A stretch of 64,000 nt of DNA from Nipponacmea schrenckii. Lineage: Eukaryota; Mollusca; Gastropoda; Lottiidae. This document shows, in pieces, positions 52,961 to 64,000 of this stretch. The notes under the pieces are model-generated. The model did no database searches, was not told the origin of the DNA, and saw only the letters and a program-made list of their open reading frames with translations. Every line of letters begins with the position of its first letter. The stretch's first letter is position 1. Where the stretch lies: the NCBI GenBank assembly GCA_030562195.1, contig CM060199.1:27920338-27984337 (forward strand). Reading direction: 5' to 3'. A program made the position numbers and the translations under genes.

Positions 52961-55772
52961 TTTCAGCAAACTAAGTACTGCAAGCAAGACACCAAATATT
53001 ATTTAGAACTAAATTCATTGTTTAAGTATGTACGAACAAACAACCAGACACCAAATATTAGATAATACACTCAGCGTTTCAGTTACTCAGTACCAACAAC
53101 CAGACATAAAAAGTCACTAAAATCTAAATCCAGTGTTTTTATAAGTCAGTACTACCGACAAGACATCAGCTGATATCGCCAAATGTTATTCAAGCTTGCA
53201 TAAAGGATGAAAACTGCAATATTTGAGAGAATACACGTTATGAAATCAGACTTAAAATGAAAATATAAAGATTAATTTTACAATTGGGTTCAAGTGGAGA
53301 ATGCTGGAATCTGGTGCATACAGCTTTAAGGCGACACTGAAAAAGTGTTATGCTGTTAATACCAAAACAATTTTTACCCCTTTCAAAAATTCAAAAAATA
53401 CAAAACCAAACAACTTCACAACTTCCTTCAGGCATATATTAAAAAATAATAAAAATAAGATAAGAGATCTGCTTTGAGTATGTTTTTAAGTCTGTACATA
53501 TTAAATTAGAAGAACAGTATTTCTTAGCAATATAGAAATAATCTGAGGAATAAGTATAATGGGCGAGTGCAATGAACACTCATGTATAGTTGCATTATCA
53601 GTACAAACTAGAACAATAAAGGAAGCAGGATGGATATCGATTTAAATTCATATTTTGAATTCTAGAACTGTGCCACATTAAGACCACGTCATGTCCGTAT
53701 GGTGAAGAGGTTTCTGACTATCGCCCACTCTAATTGTGTTATTAGTCGTGGTGTAACGACATACTATTGTTCTTTAGTCCATACCAGTCACTCATTTTTG
53801 TTCTTTAACAGTGTTTTGTGATGGAAAAATTGATTAATATGTGTAAGCTTGAGTTATCCAATATTGACTTTACAGTAATGAGCATTGGTCATCTCAGAAC
53901 AATTCTCTTTCCCTTTCATTGTTCTTTAAAACGAATTACAGAATGTATTAGTCAGATTTTTATAATTCTTTTCAGAAGGCTTCTAAAAGCATGGGAAAAC
54001 TTTACGGTCGTTAACACAATCTTGTCTTATAGTGTAGTACATGGGTATAAATGTCTCTAGAAAGTTTCCATATTCGAAAAATTGACTATTAACAAAATTT
54101 AAATCAGTTTTGTCATTTTTGAGTGTTTGGAATACTCATGACTACAAATATTCAAGTATATGCCTATTTGATATTTTTCAACGATATCTTTATTGTAACA
54201 CTGTTCAGAATATGCTATAAATCTGAATAGTCTTGATTAAGTATTCTTTCAATCAAATATAGTATGTCAATGCTGGTCACTGCACTTTCAATTCCAAATG
54301 GAATATTACTTCAAGCACATGTATTGAAATGTTAATAACGTTTGAAGGTTTTTGTTTGTATTATTACCTATAGTATCATTGAAATAAAAAATTCATGGAC
54401 GTGTGCTTTGTTGATTCCATAAATAAATGAAACAAATTTTTTTTAAAGTCTCCCAAGCGATTTATTCTTGTAATAACAAAATGTTAAACAATTAAAATAA
54501 CATCTACCTCAAAGGACTGAAATGTATTGCTTTAAATGATATTAGAACTAAAAGTATCGGAAGGGCAGCAAATGGACCTACCGACGCCTTTGCATTATGC
54601 ATTAATATGACGTATTAACAATATGTCAACATCGGTCATAATTTTATATTTTAAAAACAGACTGGATAAATTTTCGGTGGATTGCACGAAAGTCAATGCG
54701 TATTCAAGAGTATATCTCGAAAGTACTGAGGGGGGTTGAAATGAAATGAGTTTTACGTCCTACTCTTCTGCACCTTAAGGGCTAATGCAGACGGCGTGGG
54801 TGATTGAAATTCAGACCAATAACGTTTCGAAGACTTAAACCCTATAATGTTGGCAACAATCACGTGTTTTGAAAAAAAATTATTGGTCTTTGTATTATAT
54901 TGGACTATAAAACTGACTTAACTCACTAATGATTAAATGGAAGTCAATTTGGGATAAGGTTTTAAGAAGTGGTGAACATTTCTGAGCGTACAAGTGAGTG
55001 AGATCAGCTATGCATATGTATGGAAAGCCCAACATTTTCTTCTCTTCGCCATATTTGCATTTTACTTGTCACCATGTCGCTGAAACTTTGATATGCAGAA
55101 CATAGTGTACTTATTCAAGTAAGTTATTTCTTAAAAAATTAAGGTGTAACAAATGAAAAATACTTGATAATAAAAAAGGAATATTATTCCAGATCATATT
55201 GTCAGAAAGCGATCATACGATTTTTGTGTCAAACTCATCCCAGCAATCTGATTGGGCAACATTTACACTGCACAGTGATCAACCAATCATCAGTGCTGAT
55301 ATGTAATTATGTTTTTGGTTATCTAAGGCTACGATGTTTCTATTCACATCCAAAATAAAAAAAAATGACAATACGAGCGTTCGAGATATCCACAATATCA
55401 AGGTGAAAAAAAAAAAATGAAAGATAAGGTCTGAGTTGTGTTGTAAAAAATTCTGCTAATACTTTCTTTCATCTTGCAGTGAATTTGGCGTACATCGTAG
55501 CATAATATGCATAAGAATATTTTGATTTCTTCTAGAGAAAATATTCAGGTCATTCGGTTGAGTGGTGACTTAATTCACCCAGCTGTTATTTACTTAATAC
55601 TGTTGTGTATTACTTCACAGAAATTTAGAGGCATGGGGATAGTATTTTGGAACAGAATGATTATGGTGCGCTTGAAGGTTACTAAATGTTTTACTATGGA
55701 TTTCGATAGTCCAAACATTTTATCTATTTTTAAATATTTTCTTATTTTCTTGCCGAGAGAAACTAGACAGTT

Positions 55773-55901
55773 ATGAGCACCAGACTGATGTCTCTGTATT
55801 ACAATTTTTGCGGCACTACTGAACGAAGTTTTTCGGCGCTTTTGCAAGCACACCACAAATATAGCAATCTTAACATCGAATTCTGTAATTATGATTTGCA
55901 T
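55773..55901 (+). pseudogene. Possible fragment of a hAT-type transposase (very weak)
   Basis: A short frame reads ...NFCGTTERSFSALLQ..., and TTERSFSAL matches the core of the C-terminal dimerisation domain of hAT transposases and ZMYM1-like derivatives (typically ATAERSFSALRRIKTYLR). The continuation here does not match well and no other transposase domain is seen nearby. It could be chance. Confidence 0.2.
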
Positions 55902-56129
55902 AACAGTGATAAATACAACATAAATGCAGACACTAAAGTATTGATATCTATAACATAAATATAATACACAAATTTATGATATACAATCTGTGTGGCGGGG
56001 AGGCCAGGTGGCCAGTCAGTTTTTTTTATGGTTTAAAACTAATGTTTTGAAATGAATTTTTTGCGTCCTACTTTTGTGCTCCAGATTTGTCTAAACCGCA
56101 TGCAGTATGCCATTAAATGCCGTTTCAGG

Positions 56130-56421
56130 TGTTAATTTGGGCCTTGAATATTATATAAGTAGTCTTTGAAAGTAGGGCTACTATATAAATTCAGGAAATT
56201 CACATTCTTCGTTCAAAATTACCTCAAACTAGGAATTGTACTTTATATTTACAGGTATGTCTATTTTTTCTATATATTGTCTCGAGAAATAACGAGTCGT
56301 CATTTGAAATTCTAAACGCGTATGATTCCGGATTTAAAGGCTCAAATTATTACTGATTAGCTCAGCTAAAAATAAAACTAAGGTATTATTAATCGCACGA
56401 ATGGCGAATTTGACCCTTTAA
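56130..56421 (-). mobile_element. Decayed copy of the AGGGGC MITE family (copy C)
   Basis: GGATTTAAAGGCTCAAATT and CTGATTAGCTCAGCTAAAAA at about 56332-56372 match GGATTTGAAGGCTCAAATTT and CTGATTAGCTAACCAAAAG in copy B. The right edge GACCCTTTAA (to 56421) fits a worn terminus, and a TTTGGGCCTTG block near 56135 fits the other end. Much of the interior is lost or diverged. Confidence 0.45.
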
Positions 56422-56778
56422 GAGAACTTTGCCAGGGCAGCGACATTAGGATTCCCCTTTCCCATCTGTAATTGTTGAGTTGTCTTAAATCACTTAAAGA
56501 TTCAAAGATTAAGGTCAAAAACATCCCCCCCCCCCAAAAAAAAATGAATAATTCTACATTTTTAATCAGATTGATGTTTTCATTTAATTTTTGAAAAAAA
56601 TATACTTATTTTTTAAAAGTGTATAATACATATTTAAACTTAATATAGTGATATCGTAAGCAATTAGAATTAGTCACTTCGTGAGTCATTCGAAACGGTG
56701 TAAAATAATGCATTAGATCGTCACTCAACAACAATTACATTTCAATATTTAAATAAACTATAAATAAAAAAAATATCA

Positions 56779-56796
56779 ATATATATATATATATAT
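56779..56796. repeat. (AT)n microsatellite
   Basis: Alternating A/T run of about 18 bases upstream of the gene. Confidence 0.85.
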
Positions 56797-59700
56797 TGAA
56801 TATTGTCAGCTATTAATGTATTTGGTGCAAAAAGCGTTAATGGTGTATAATATAAATTGACAACTTCCGTCTTTATAGAGTATTATCTGAAATGCTGTGC
56901 GTGGTGTCTGTTAACTTTTCAGTGTCATGGTACTGTAGTTAATTTTGAAAGCAAAAGGTTTGCTATAATCTAGTCGTGTTGTCAACACATAAGTTCCAGA
57001 CCACACAAGAAATCAACCAATGAATCAATCGGTTATGGCTCGTTTATAATATCCGTAATGTGGATGCGAAATGGGGTTTATATTAGTTTTAAGCTATATA
57101 TTAGCAGTTCAATAAGGAAAATAAACAGGATTTTAGAAAATCTTAAAAGAAAATGTATCTAGAAATGCAGTCAGTCATAACTTTCTGATTTTTCAAATTG
57201 AAATTTAAAAAAAAAAAATTGAAATGAGTCGAAAATGAACCCAATAGCCGCTTTTAGAGGTGGAGTTCGTCTGATTTCCAATTATCGTCCGTGGTCCCCA
57301 CAATGAATACTTTCCATGTCAACTCTGCGTGTGCAATGGCACCCCCTATATCCATCAACAGCTGGTTATGATTAATATAATAACTTCCTCTTGTATAATA
57401 TTTTTCTATTCTAAACACTAATGAAAAACGCAATTTGTGCGAAAGTACCAAAGTATCACATTCTATCTGATTTATCTTGAAATGTATCCATGAAAAACTG
57501 ACACACCACTTCATTTACCACTTGTTTGCTGCAACAATTTTTTTGGATAAAATTCTGCGATTTATTGTTATTGTTGAAGCACGTGTGATATTATAATCAA
57601 TTGTAATAGATCTTTGTTGAGATTCTATCATAGAGTTTAACAAACTTTTCAAGAGTTATTTCGTGACAAAATAAGTAACGAAATAGAACTTAGATACAAA
57701 GGTTTGCTGCCTATAGCCACATTTTCCAACAATGATGACATCGATAGTTTAAAATCTAACACATTATGCGTATAAATTTCTCGTTGTTACACGGTTTATC
57801 GTTATGAATGTATGAAATATTAGGTTTAGAGTCAAGACTTCACAACAGCGCAGACATTTTTTAAATATAGTTACTTGCTGTAACCATTACACCTATATTA
57901 TATGTATACCTTTCCTCACAAAATTTCGTACAGATGTATGCAACCTAATCGAAATTATTCATTATACTGCAAAACAGAATGAACAAGTCTATTTGTTTCA
58001 GAGTGATTAAGCTTTTTAAATCGTTCAGTAGGTTTTCAGTATAAATAAAAATATGAAATTTTCATTGAAGATGCTTTGTCTATATCGTTGATACTCATTA
58101 TTTGTAAATCTATCTATTCCTCACCCACGAAGCAAATTACATAGAGATAAGGAATTAAAATGTTCTTTTTTATGATATTAAAAAATGCGACACCTATCGC
58201 GGATCGCATTAATTTGTACTCGCATTTTAGTCTCTATACCCCATGTCGCATTAATTTGTTGACCCATTAATTTCTAGCCTTACAGTAATCTTGCGTTTAT
58301 ATGTCAGTTCGGCTTCACCAAAATGGACACAGAATTGTATTAAATATTTTTTTTATAGGCGTGCCTTTGTTGAAATAATATCAACTAAGTTGCAGACACA
58401 GTTAGAAACACAAAAACCCAAAGCACGTAAAGAGTAATTATACAGCTAATCGAATTTATTATCTCTACAACATCAAAAAAGTACAAATCAAGAATTAATC
58501 AATAATAGATGTTATCTTCCACCACGTCGACATCACTGCCATCACCCGCCCAATGGTTACTTCATTTTCTGACCATTGGTTGCTTTCTTTATATTTCTAT
58601 CAAGTAATTTGTCCATGTCCACTATTGGCAGCGATATTATATTGTATTGAATCACTGATGTCCACTACCAACCGTCGACATTTAATGACTGTTCCTAATA
58701 CACAATAGGGAAATCTATTTACTCTTTTCCACGAACAGTTTTTTCTTTAATGCCCTGGAGGACAACGAACATTAAAGAAATTGTTACAGCATTCAGTCAA
58801 TCACGCGTTTTTTTCTAATTATCTAAAATGACCCTCGCCGTCGCTCACCGGACTTCCAAATTAATCCGGTCATCTTATGTGACCAATAGTCCAAGATTAT
58901 TGCTCCAAGACCTATTCCATTGATTTTATAGTCGGTCAGAATAGAGCGGAAATGAGTAAATTAGTGTTGTTTCAATTAGTTTGTAAAGTGAGTGTTGTCA
59001 AGTCTTTGGCAGAATCTCGAACGCAGGTTTATTACCGGAAATTAGCCGGAAATAAAAAAGATACGAAGATATCAAAAGAGATGTTTTCCTTCTGTAGCAA
59101 GTCGATTAAAAGTTTCTTGTAAATCGGAAAGGAAAAATATGTCCAGTAGTGCAAACATAAAGAAAACAGAAAAAGAGAAATTCAGTCGTTTCTGTAAACA
59201 GACATCATGCCTTGACCTAACTTAACAGCCATCTTTAATTGAACAATTTTAGTTTTTGTCCTTCCGTATGAAATAATATCACGATGCCCCGGGCTAAGGT
59301 TGTCATAACGCCTTGTCATAAAGGGACCAACAGCTATATCAAATGTTTAGTTCATTGCAATATCGGCTATGTTTTGTACATGAATACATGTCAGGCTGAC
59401 TTGGACTATATATAAATAATAAATAGACATAAACCACGCATGCTTGATTTCATTCAATTTAATTACTAATATTAAGTAATGCATAAAACCTCTAATGTAC
59501 AGGTCTCTGTGTGCAATCAAACTTATATATCACCTTTAGCAGGTATGTATAAGTTTGAGCAATTTATATTACTTTTGGTCAAGAATTCCTGTTTAAATTA
59601 TGACATTTGTTATTAGAAGCTGCAACGCAATATATGTATGTTACAAATTAAGAACTTTCTCGGTACTATTTACTATCAAACAGCATTTCACCATTAATGT

Positions 59701-61666
59701 CCCGCTCATCAGTAAACCATAAACAAAATGTATCCCCTCAAATCTCTTCAATTATGTATCCCTCTGACATTTACTATTCCTCTCCTGTTATAAAATGTAC
59801 TATATTAATAAAATGTACTATAAACTATCCCTGTCCAATTAAGGTTATGTACAATAAATTATCCCTTTCCCATTAATGAAATGTACCATTAACTACCCAC
59901 CTTTCCCTATCACAGAATGTTTAGTACAATACGAATAAATACAGTTTTCACTGCTATACAATTTTGGCCATCTTCCAGCCCAAAATTTAATAAATGAAAG
60001 ATTTATTGCAACAGGAGGAAGGGCCTATAATTCAAAATACAATGGGATGTGTAGATACATATACATGTAAAGGCAAAATTTTGTAACAAAATGATGTAGA
60101 CATTTTCATACTTTAGCAGAATTTCACAGCTTCAGTATTGAAATGTATCTGATATGTTGTGTTTTAATTTAGTTATTTTGTAAGAGACTATAAGATATTG
60201 CAAACGACAAAGGAGTAAAATAAAATAAAGTTGGACAGTCACTGCTTCGGACAACAGATTGTTGCTATAATCAAAGTTGATGTCAAACAATGTAACATTG
60301 GTCAGCTTTGATTAACTTCTTTACCATTCATCCGCCATCTTTAATTATCTTTTAAAAAAGGACAGTTGTTTATTACAATCAATCAATTTTTCTCTCGTTA
60401 TTTTCTCCGATACTATTCTCCAGGTCACGTGTCAGCTTAGTCGAACCAATCACAATGAAAGTAGATTTTCTATAAGGTCAGAGGTTAAGAGTTATTGGCT
60501 TGCAGTAAGAGAGGTTGTATATGACATGATGTTACATGCTAATTATACCCAGTGAAATCCAATATCCTTATCAACGCGACTTTAGACATGAGGGACAAAC
60601 GATGACCATTAACTGGACACTACCATCTGGCTATAGAAGCAAACGTTCTATTAAATTAGTTCCGTCCTTAATCCAATTAATGCTTTTCCTTTCAACTCGG
60701 ACGTAAAATGACCACTTCTGCTTGACGACATCATTAATTTAAAGACGGACATTTTTCAACCCATTATCAACACATTGAGGTTTTATCTTACAGTATTTTA
60801 AATAACTCATGGCCTTAACTGACCGGATGACCTAATAGCCCATATAACACTTGTTATCGGGGATGGTCAGTTGAAGTGGTCAAATGGTCAACATGTTTAC
60901 ACGTAATATTGACATTAGGCGTTGGTCCAAGGTCTAAGGTGAATGGACTGACGTGACAAAATTTCAGACGTCTACTTACGACATAGGCCAAACCATCCCG
61001 TCTATTAAATGACTTGTTTCGGGGTATAAAAAAATCCAACTTCAGTGTGAGATTTTGCTCAAGAAAGTTTATTTCACACAGAATAATAATCCAGACAAAA
61101 GTTGTATGTTGCGTTTACGCAAGCACAAATGCTGCGCCCGATCGTCATGTTTTGTGTAGACATATGCTTTTCCAGATGGTTCCTATAGTATCAATCGACC
61201 TTGCTTTGGAAAGCCAAATATTGTAACATATCTTACGATTTGTGCTTTATCTTGAGTTCACTTGCATTTTTCCTGATGTTTCGTAATTACGGAACGAAAT
61301 AGAAGATTCAAGACAGAAAGAAATGTAGAAAAAGGTACAATGAGATAATCCAGTAATGTCTAATCTATACTAGTCTAATGAACTATCGACCTTTACAACA
61401 CGGAAAGTTGACTAATCAAATTTGATATATTAAAACCGGTCGGGTCTTACTGATTTTCTACGATATTACAACATGTACAGATTTCATCTCCAACCAAATC
61501 TAATTTCTTTAGTTCGGAGGCAGTGACCACAAACACACACAACATTTCTAAATTACTTTTTTTAAATCAACTGATGACCTTTCTTTTAATTACAAATTCA
61601 AATTGTGTTTTGGCGCTTTAATTATTAACAATGAGAATGAAGGCGAAACGCTGAAACTAGTTAAAG

Positions 61667-62111
61667 AAGTTCTTCTCAACCTTTTTTTTTATGAGATCCC
61701 CCCTTCGCGAAATGTGTCGTAACCTTTCTCCCAAACTTTTGGCAGTTTAGTGCCACAGGCTCAAAGGCTCAACGCCACTGGAAGAGGGACTAGGAAGCGT
61801 TCACTGTGAAATTTTGAAAACTAGAATCCATTTCCATGCATCTGAGACCATCTCCTTACATGGGGTGCCCCTTATCTCAGATAAGCTTGATCCGTGCCTG
61901 GATACACAATACGAAAGCACAAATGAAAGATTTCAAACAAACCTCCTTAGTGATCAATCACCAACAGAACGTTTATCTCTCTCAATGGTTATAGTTTTAA
62001 GTATATTCCCAATTTTCAGTCATTCCCCAATTCCCCCCTTCCTTCTAAATCCCCCCAAGCCTTTTCAATTCCCACTTTAGGGTTAATACAGACCTAGGTT
62101 GAGAAGCACTG
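61667..62111. mobile_element. Non-autonomous hAT-type MITE (about 445 bp)
   Basis: The left end reads AAGTTCTTCTCAACCT. The right end reverse complemented reads CAGTGCTTCTCAACCT, the common hAT terminal motif. Flanking 8-mers (61659-61666 AGTTAAAG; 62112-62119 CTATAAAG) agree at 5 of 8 positions, consistent with an eroded 8-bp target duplication. The interior has C-runs (CCCCCC) and no transposase. An 88-codon frame inside it is incidental. Confidence 0.7.
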
Positions 62112-62378
62112 CTATAAAGTAAAAGGAACAAATATAAATTATATCAATTTAATTGAGGGACATTCAACTTTAGCACAGGAATAAATAATTAGCTGCAAAA
62201 ACTAAAGTTGTTTTCCACAATGTGTCCTACAATATCCTGTACATTTCAGAACACAGAGACAAAACTTATTTAAAAGTCGTTATAGCAATGTTTTCCGAAA
62301 TAACTTTACAAACTAGTTACTGTCCAAGATAAGCATAGACCTGGTGGGAAACGGTCAATCGTGTGTCCATTTCAAGAC

Positions 62379-62478
62379 AAAACGGCGTCGTAGCAGTTTG
62401 AAGTACTCATACAGACGGTAAGGTTGGCGTCATACAACATTGACAGTACTTGTCTGGACAGTGTATAGACGCCGTTTT
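62379..62478. repeat. Inverted repeat with 11-bp perfect GC-containing arms
   Basis: AAAACGGCGTC (62379-62389) and GACGCCGTTTT (62468-62478) face each other across about 78 bases. CpG-containing perfect arms are unusual in this AT-rich setting. It may be the core of an unrecognised small element. Confidence 0.6.
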
Positions 62479-62969
62479 AGAAAACATGAACTGGATCATA
62501 CGGATTGATGTTCAGACAAGGAAAGGGAACGGACGAGAAGGAAGACTACCAACTTTTGTGTATTTGAGTCTAGAAAATGTAACATAGTAAAATTGACTGA
62601 AGATTGTGGGTCAGTGTGACTTGTATTGTAGTCCACTACTACGGTCCAGTTTGTTCAGTCTGATGAATGTTTACTGTTGGTTTACAGGTCAGTCAATGAC
62701 ACATTCCCAGTCAAAATAACAAGACCTTGAAAAGCAAATGTACACCAGACAGAAGTACTTCATGGCTCACGATACTCACTTTGTCCATGAGAGGTTCCTT
62801 TTATAAACACGTGGATATCATTGGTTTGAAATAAGGTTATTCAATACATGTGTGTTAAATTTGACAAAGATCGAGTATTTCTGAAACAGATTTGTCAATC
62901 AAATAAACAATAAATAACCCTCTAATATTGTCTGAATTTATTTCAATTTTTAACAATAATAGTCTAAAT

Positions 62970-62991
62970 GTAGGCCTAGGCCTAGGCCTAC
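62970..62991. repeat. Perfect 22-bp palindrome made of TAGGCC units
   Basis: Three TAGGCC units flanked by G and TAC make a fully self-complementary GC-rich 22-mer. A C-run of about 14 bases follows at 63042-63055. Confidence 0.8.
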
Positions 62992-64000
62992 TGTCTATCA
63001 TAGTTTTCTTACGACATTTAAACCCTATGATGCCACCCAGCGCCCCCCCCCCCCCAGTGTTTAAATTTTTGTCACTCAGCACTTCTTTGAGAGAAGCATA
63101 ATATTATACTAGTATATATGCTGACGTACATGTCTACAAACATATTTAATTTTCGTAGTCTTAAATCTTTATAATTACATGTATATTTATTTGGCGATGT
63201 TTTTACAATGTCTGGAAGAATTGTAATTGGTGCTTTTCCTTATAGTGTCTTATTTTGTTTGATGATTTCTGTTGGTATGATCTTTGGTTTCTTTCTGTCA
63301 ATATATATATTATATTATTATATTTCTACGATTTGTAACAGTCCATTTGAAGTCCACGACAATTTGTACCATTACAACGTTTTAGATGACAGATATTCTA
63401 ATCTAGTTCCTCCAGGGAACATCTCATTACAATATCTAGTTATTTTTTTTACTCCCGATATCTTCCTATGATAAGAGATTATTGAGATCCTAGCTTGAGG
63501 CTACTACTGATGAAATTATTAGCATGGTCAATAAGCCAGTAGCTGTCGTGGGCCAGATTATGATAGGGATCAGTCAAGATTGACCCGTATCGTATATCAA
63601 GGGTGGTATATGGCCTAAATACGTGCTTACACTATACGCGACTCTAATGGTTCTATTTTCTACCCCTAATCTTAGTAAATCTTAGATACATCCAGTAATT
63701 TGATGGGAGGATTTTCATTTTCATATATTGTCGATCTATTTTGGAAAACAATGTATCCAAACTAGACTTATCCTTGGCTCTTCTTGTTAAACAAACAAAA
63801 TACAAGCATCTCTTGATATTACAAAACTACAGATGAATCAAAGAAAGAATTAAAAGATATACGTAACCTTGAACTTCAGTCTCAACTTAATTTTAATTTA
63901 ATATAAAGTAAATCAAGGTTTGTGGTTTGGTCCAGCATATCAGAACCGGAAATGAATTCTTGAGGAAAAAAAACGGAAGTAACCATCATGCAGATCTGGA

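Larger units (their letters stand above)
49961..64000. other. Upstream flank of BCL11; no other protein gene seen
   Basis: None of the frames here resembles a known protein apart from one very short hAT-like motif near 55.8 kb. The region holds the BCL11 promoter side, a possible divergent promoter at 51.4 kb, a 63-bp minisatellite at 51.9-53.0 kb, a decayed MITE near 56.3 kb and a hAT-type MITE at 61.7-62.1 kb. Between 57 and 61 kb I saw no clear repeats and more mixed base composition, with motifs such as CACGTG and ATGCTAATTA near 60.4-60.55 kb. That stretch is the best place to look for conserved enhancers, but I cannot show conservation. Confidence 0.5.

Noticed and set aside
61814..62080. 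88-residue plus-strand frame
   Set aside because: It lies wholly within the non-autonomous hAT-type element and has no transposase motif.
63208..63471. 87-residue hydrophobic plus-strand frame
   Set aside because: The membrane-like look comes from AT-rich codons; no family was recognised and there is no promoter or splice support.

Overview
This is a eukaryotic nuclear window, AT-rich and almost all non-coding. It holds one recognisable protein gene: a BCL11-family (BCL11A/BCL11B, CTIP1/CTIP2; single invertebrate orthologue type) C2H2 zinc-finger transcription factor on the minus strand. Long introns, TTAA-flanked miniature transposons, a hAT-type miniature element and many 26-63 bp minisatellites suggest a lophotrochozoan, most likely a mollusc. 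That taxonomic call is an inference from genome style and protein divergence, not a demonstrated fact.

The gene has three coding exons: exon 1 at 49948-49897, exon 2 at 21845-21426, and the large last exon at 9329-7225. The introns are about 28.1 kb and 12.1 kb. All splice sites are canonical GT-AG and both junctions are phase 1. The joined frame is 2577 nt including the stop, giving an 858-residue protein. From the N terminus it has the NuRD-binding MSRRKQ motif, a CCHC finger, a C2H2 finger, a two-finger block, a long acidic run, and a C-terminal three-finger block whose first two fingers are nearly identical to vertebrate BCL11A/B. An in-frame stop just upstream of the first ATG supports the start. 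A second upstream ATG opens a short reading frame that overlaps the start codon.

Layout from left to right. 1-7224: downstream flank and probable 3' UTR, no other gene seen. 7225-9329: last coding exon. 9330-21425: intron 2, with small tandem repeats. 21426-21845: exon 2. 21846-49896: intron 1. It holds an ETS/YY1-like motif patch at 22.4-22.9 kb, a dense field of TGACCA/TGGTCA hexamers at 24.4-30.1 kb, five TTAA-bounded MITEs (two forming a large inverted pair), and minisatellites at 34.6 and 37.3 kb. 49897-49948: exon 1. 49949-64000: promoter side, with a YY1/CCAAT-like motif, a possible divergent promoter near 51.4 kb, a 63-bp minisatellite, a decayed MITE and a hAT-type MITE.

The most interesting signal is the TGACCA field. 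TGACCA is the established binding hexamer of vertebrate BCL11A, recognised through the C-terminal fingers that this gene conserves. Its clustering inside the gene's own first intron suggests possible autoregulation. This is an inference and needs a genome-wide control.
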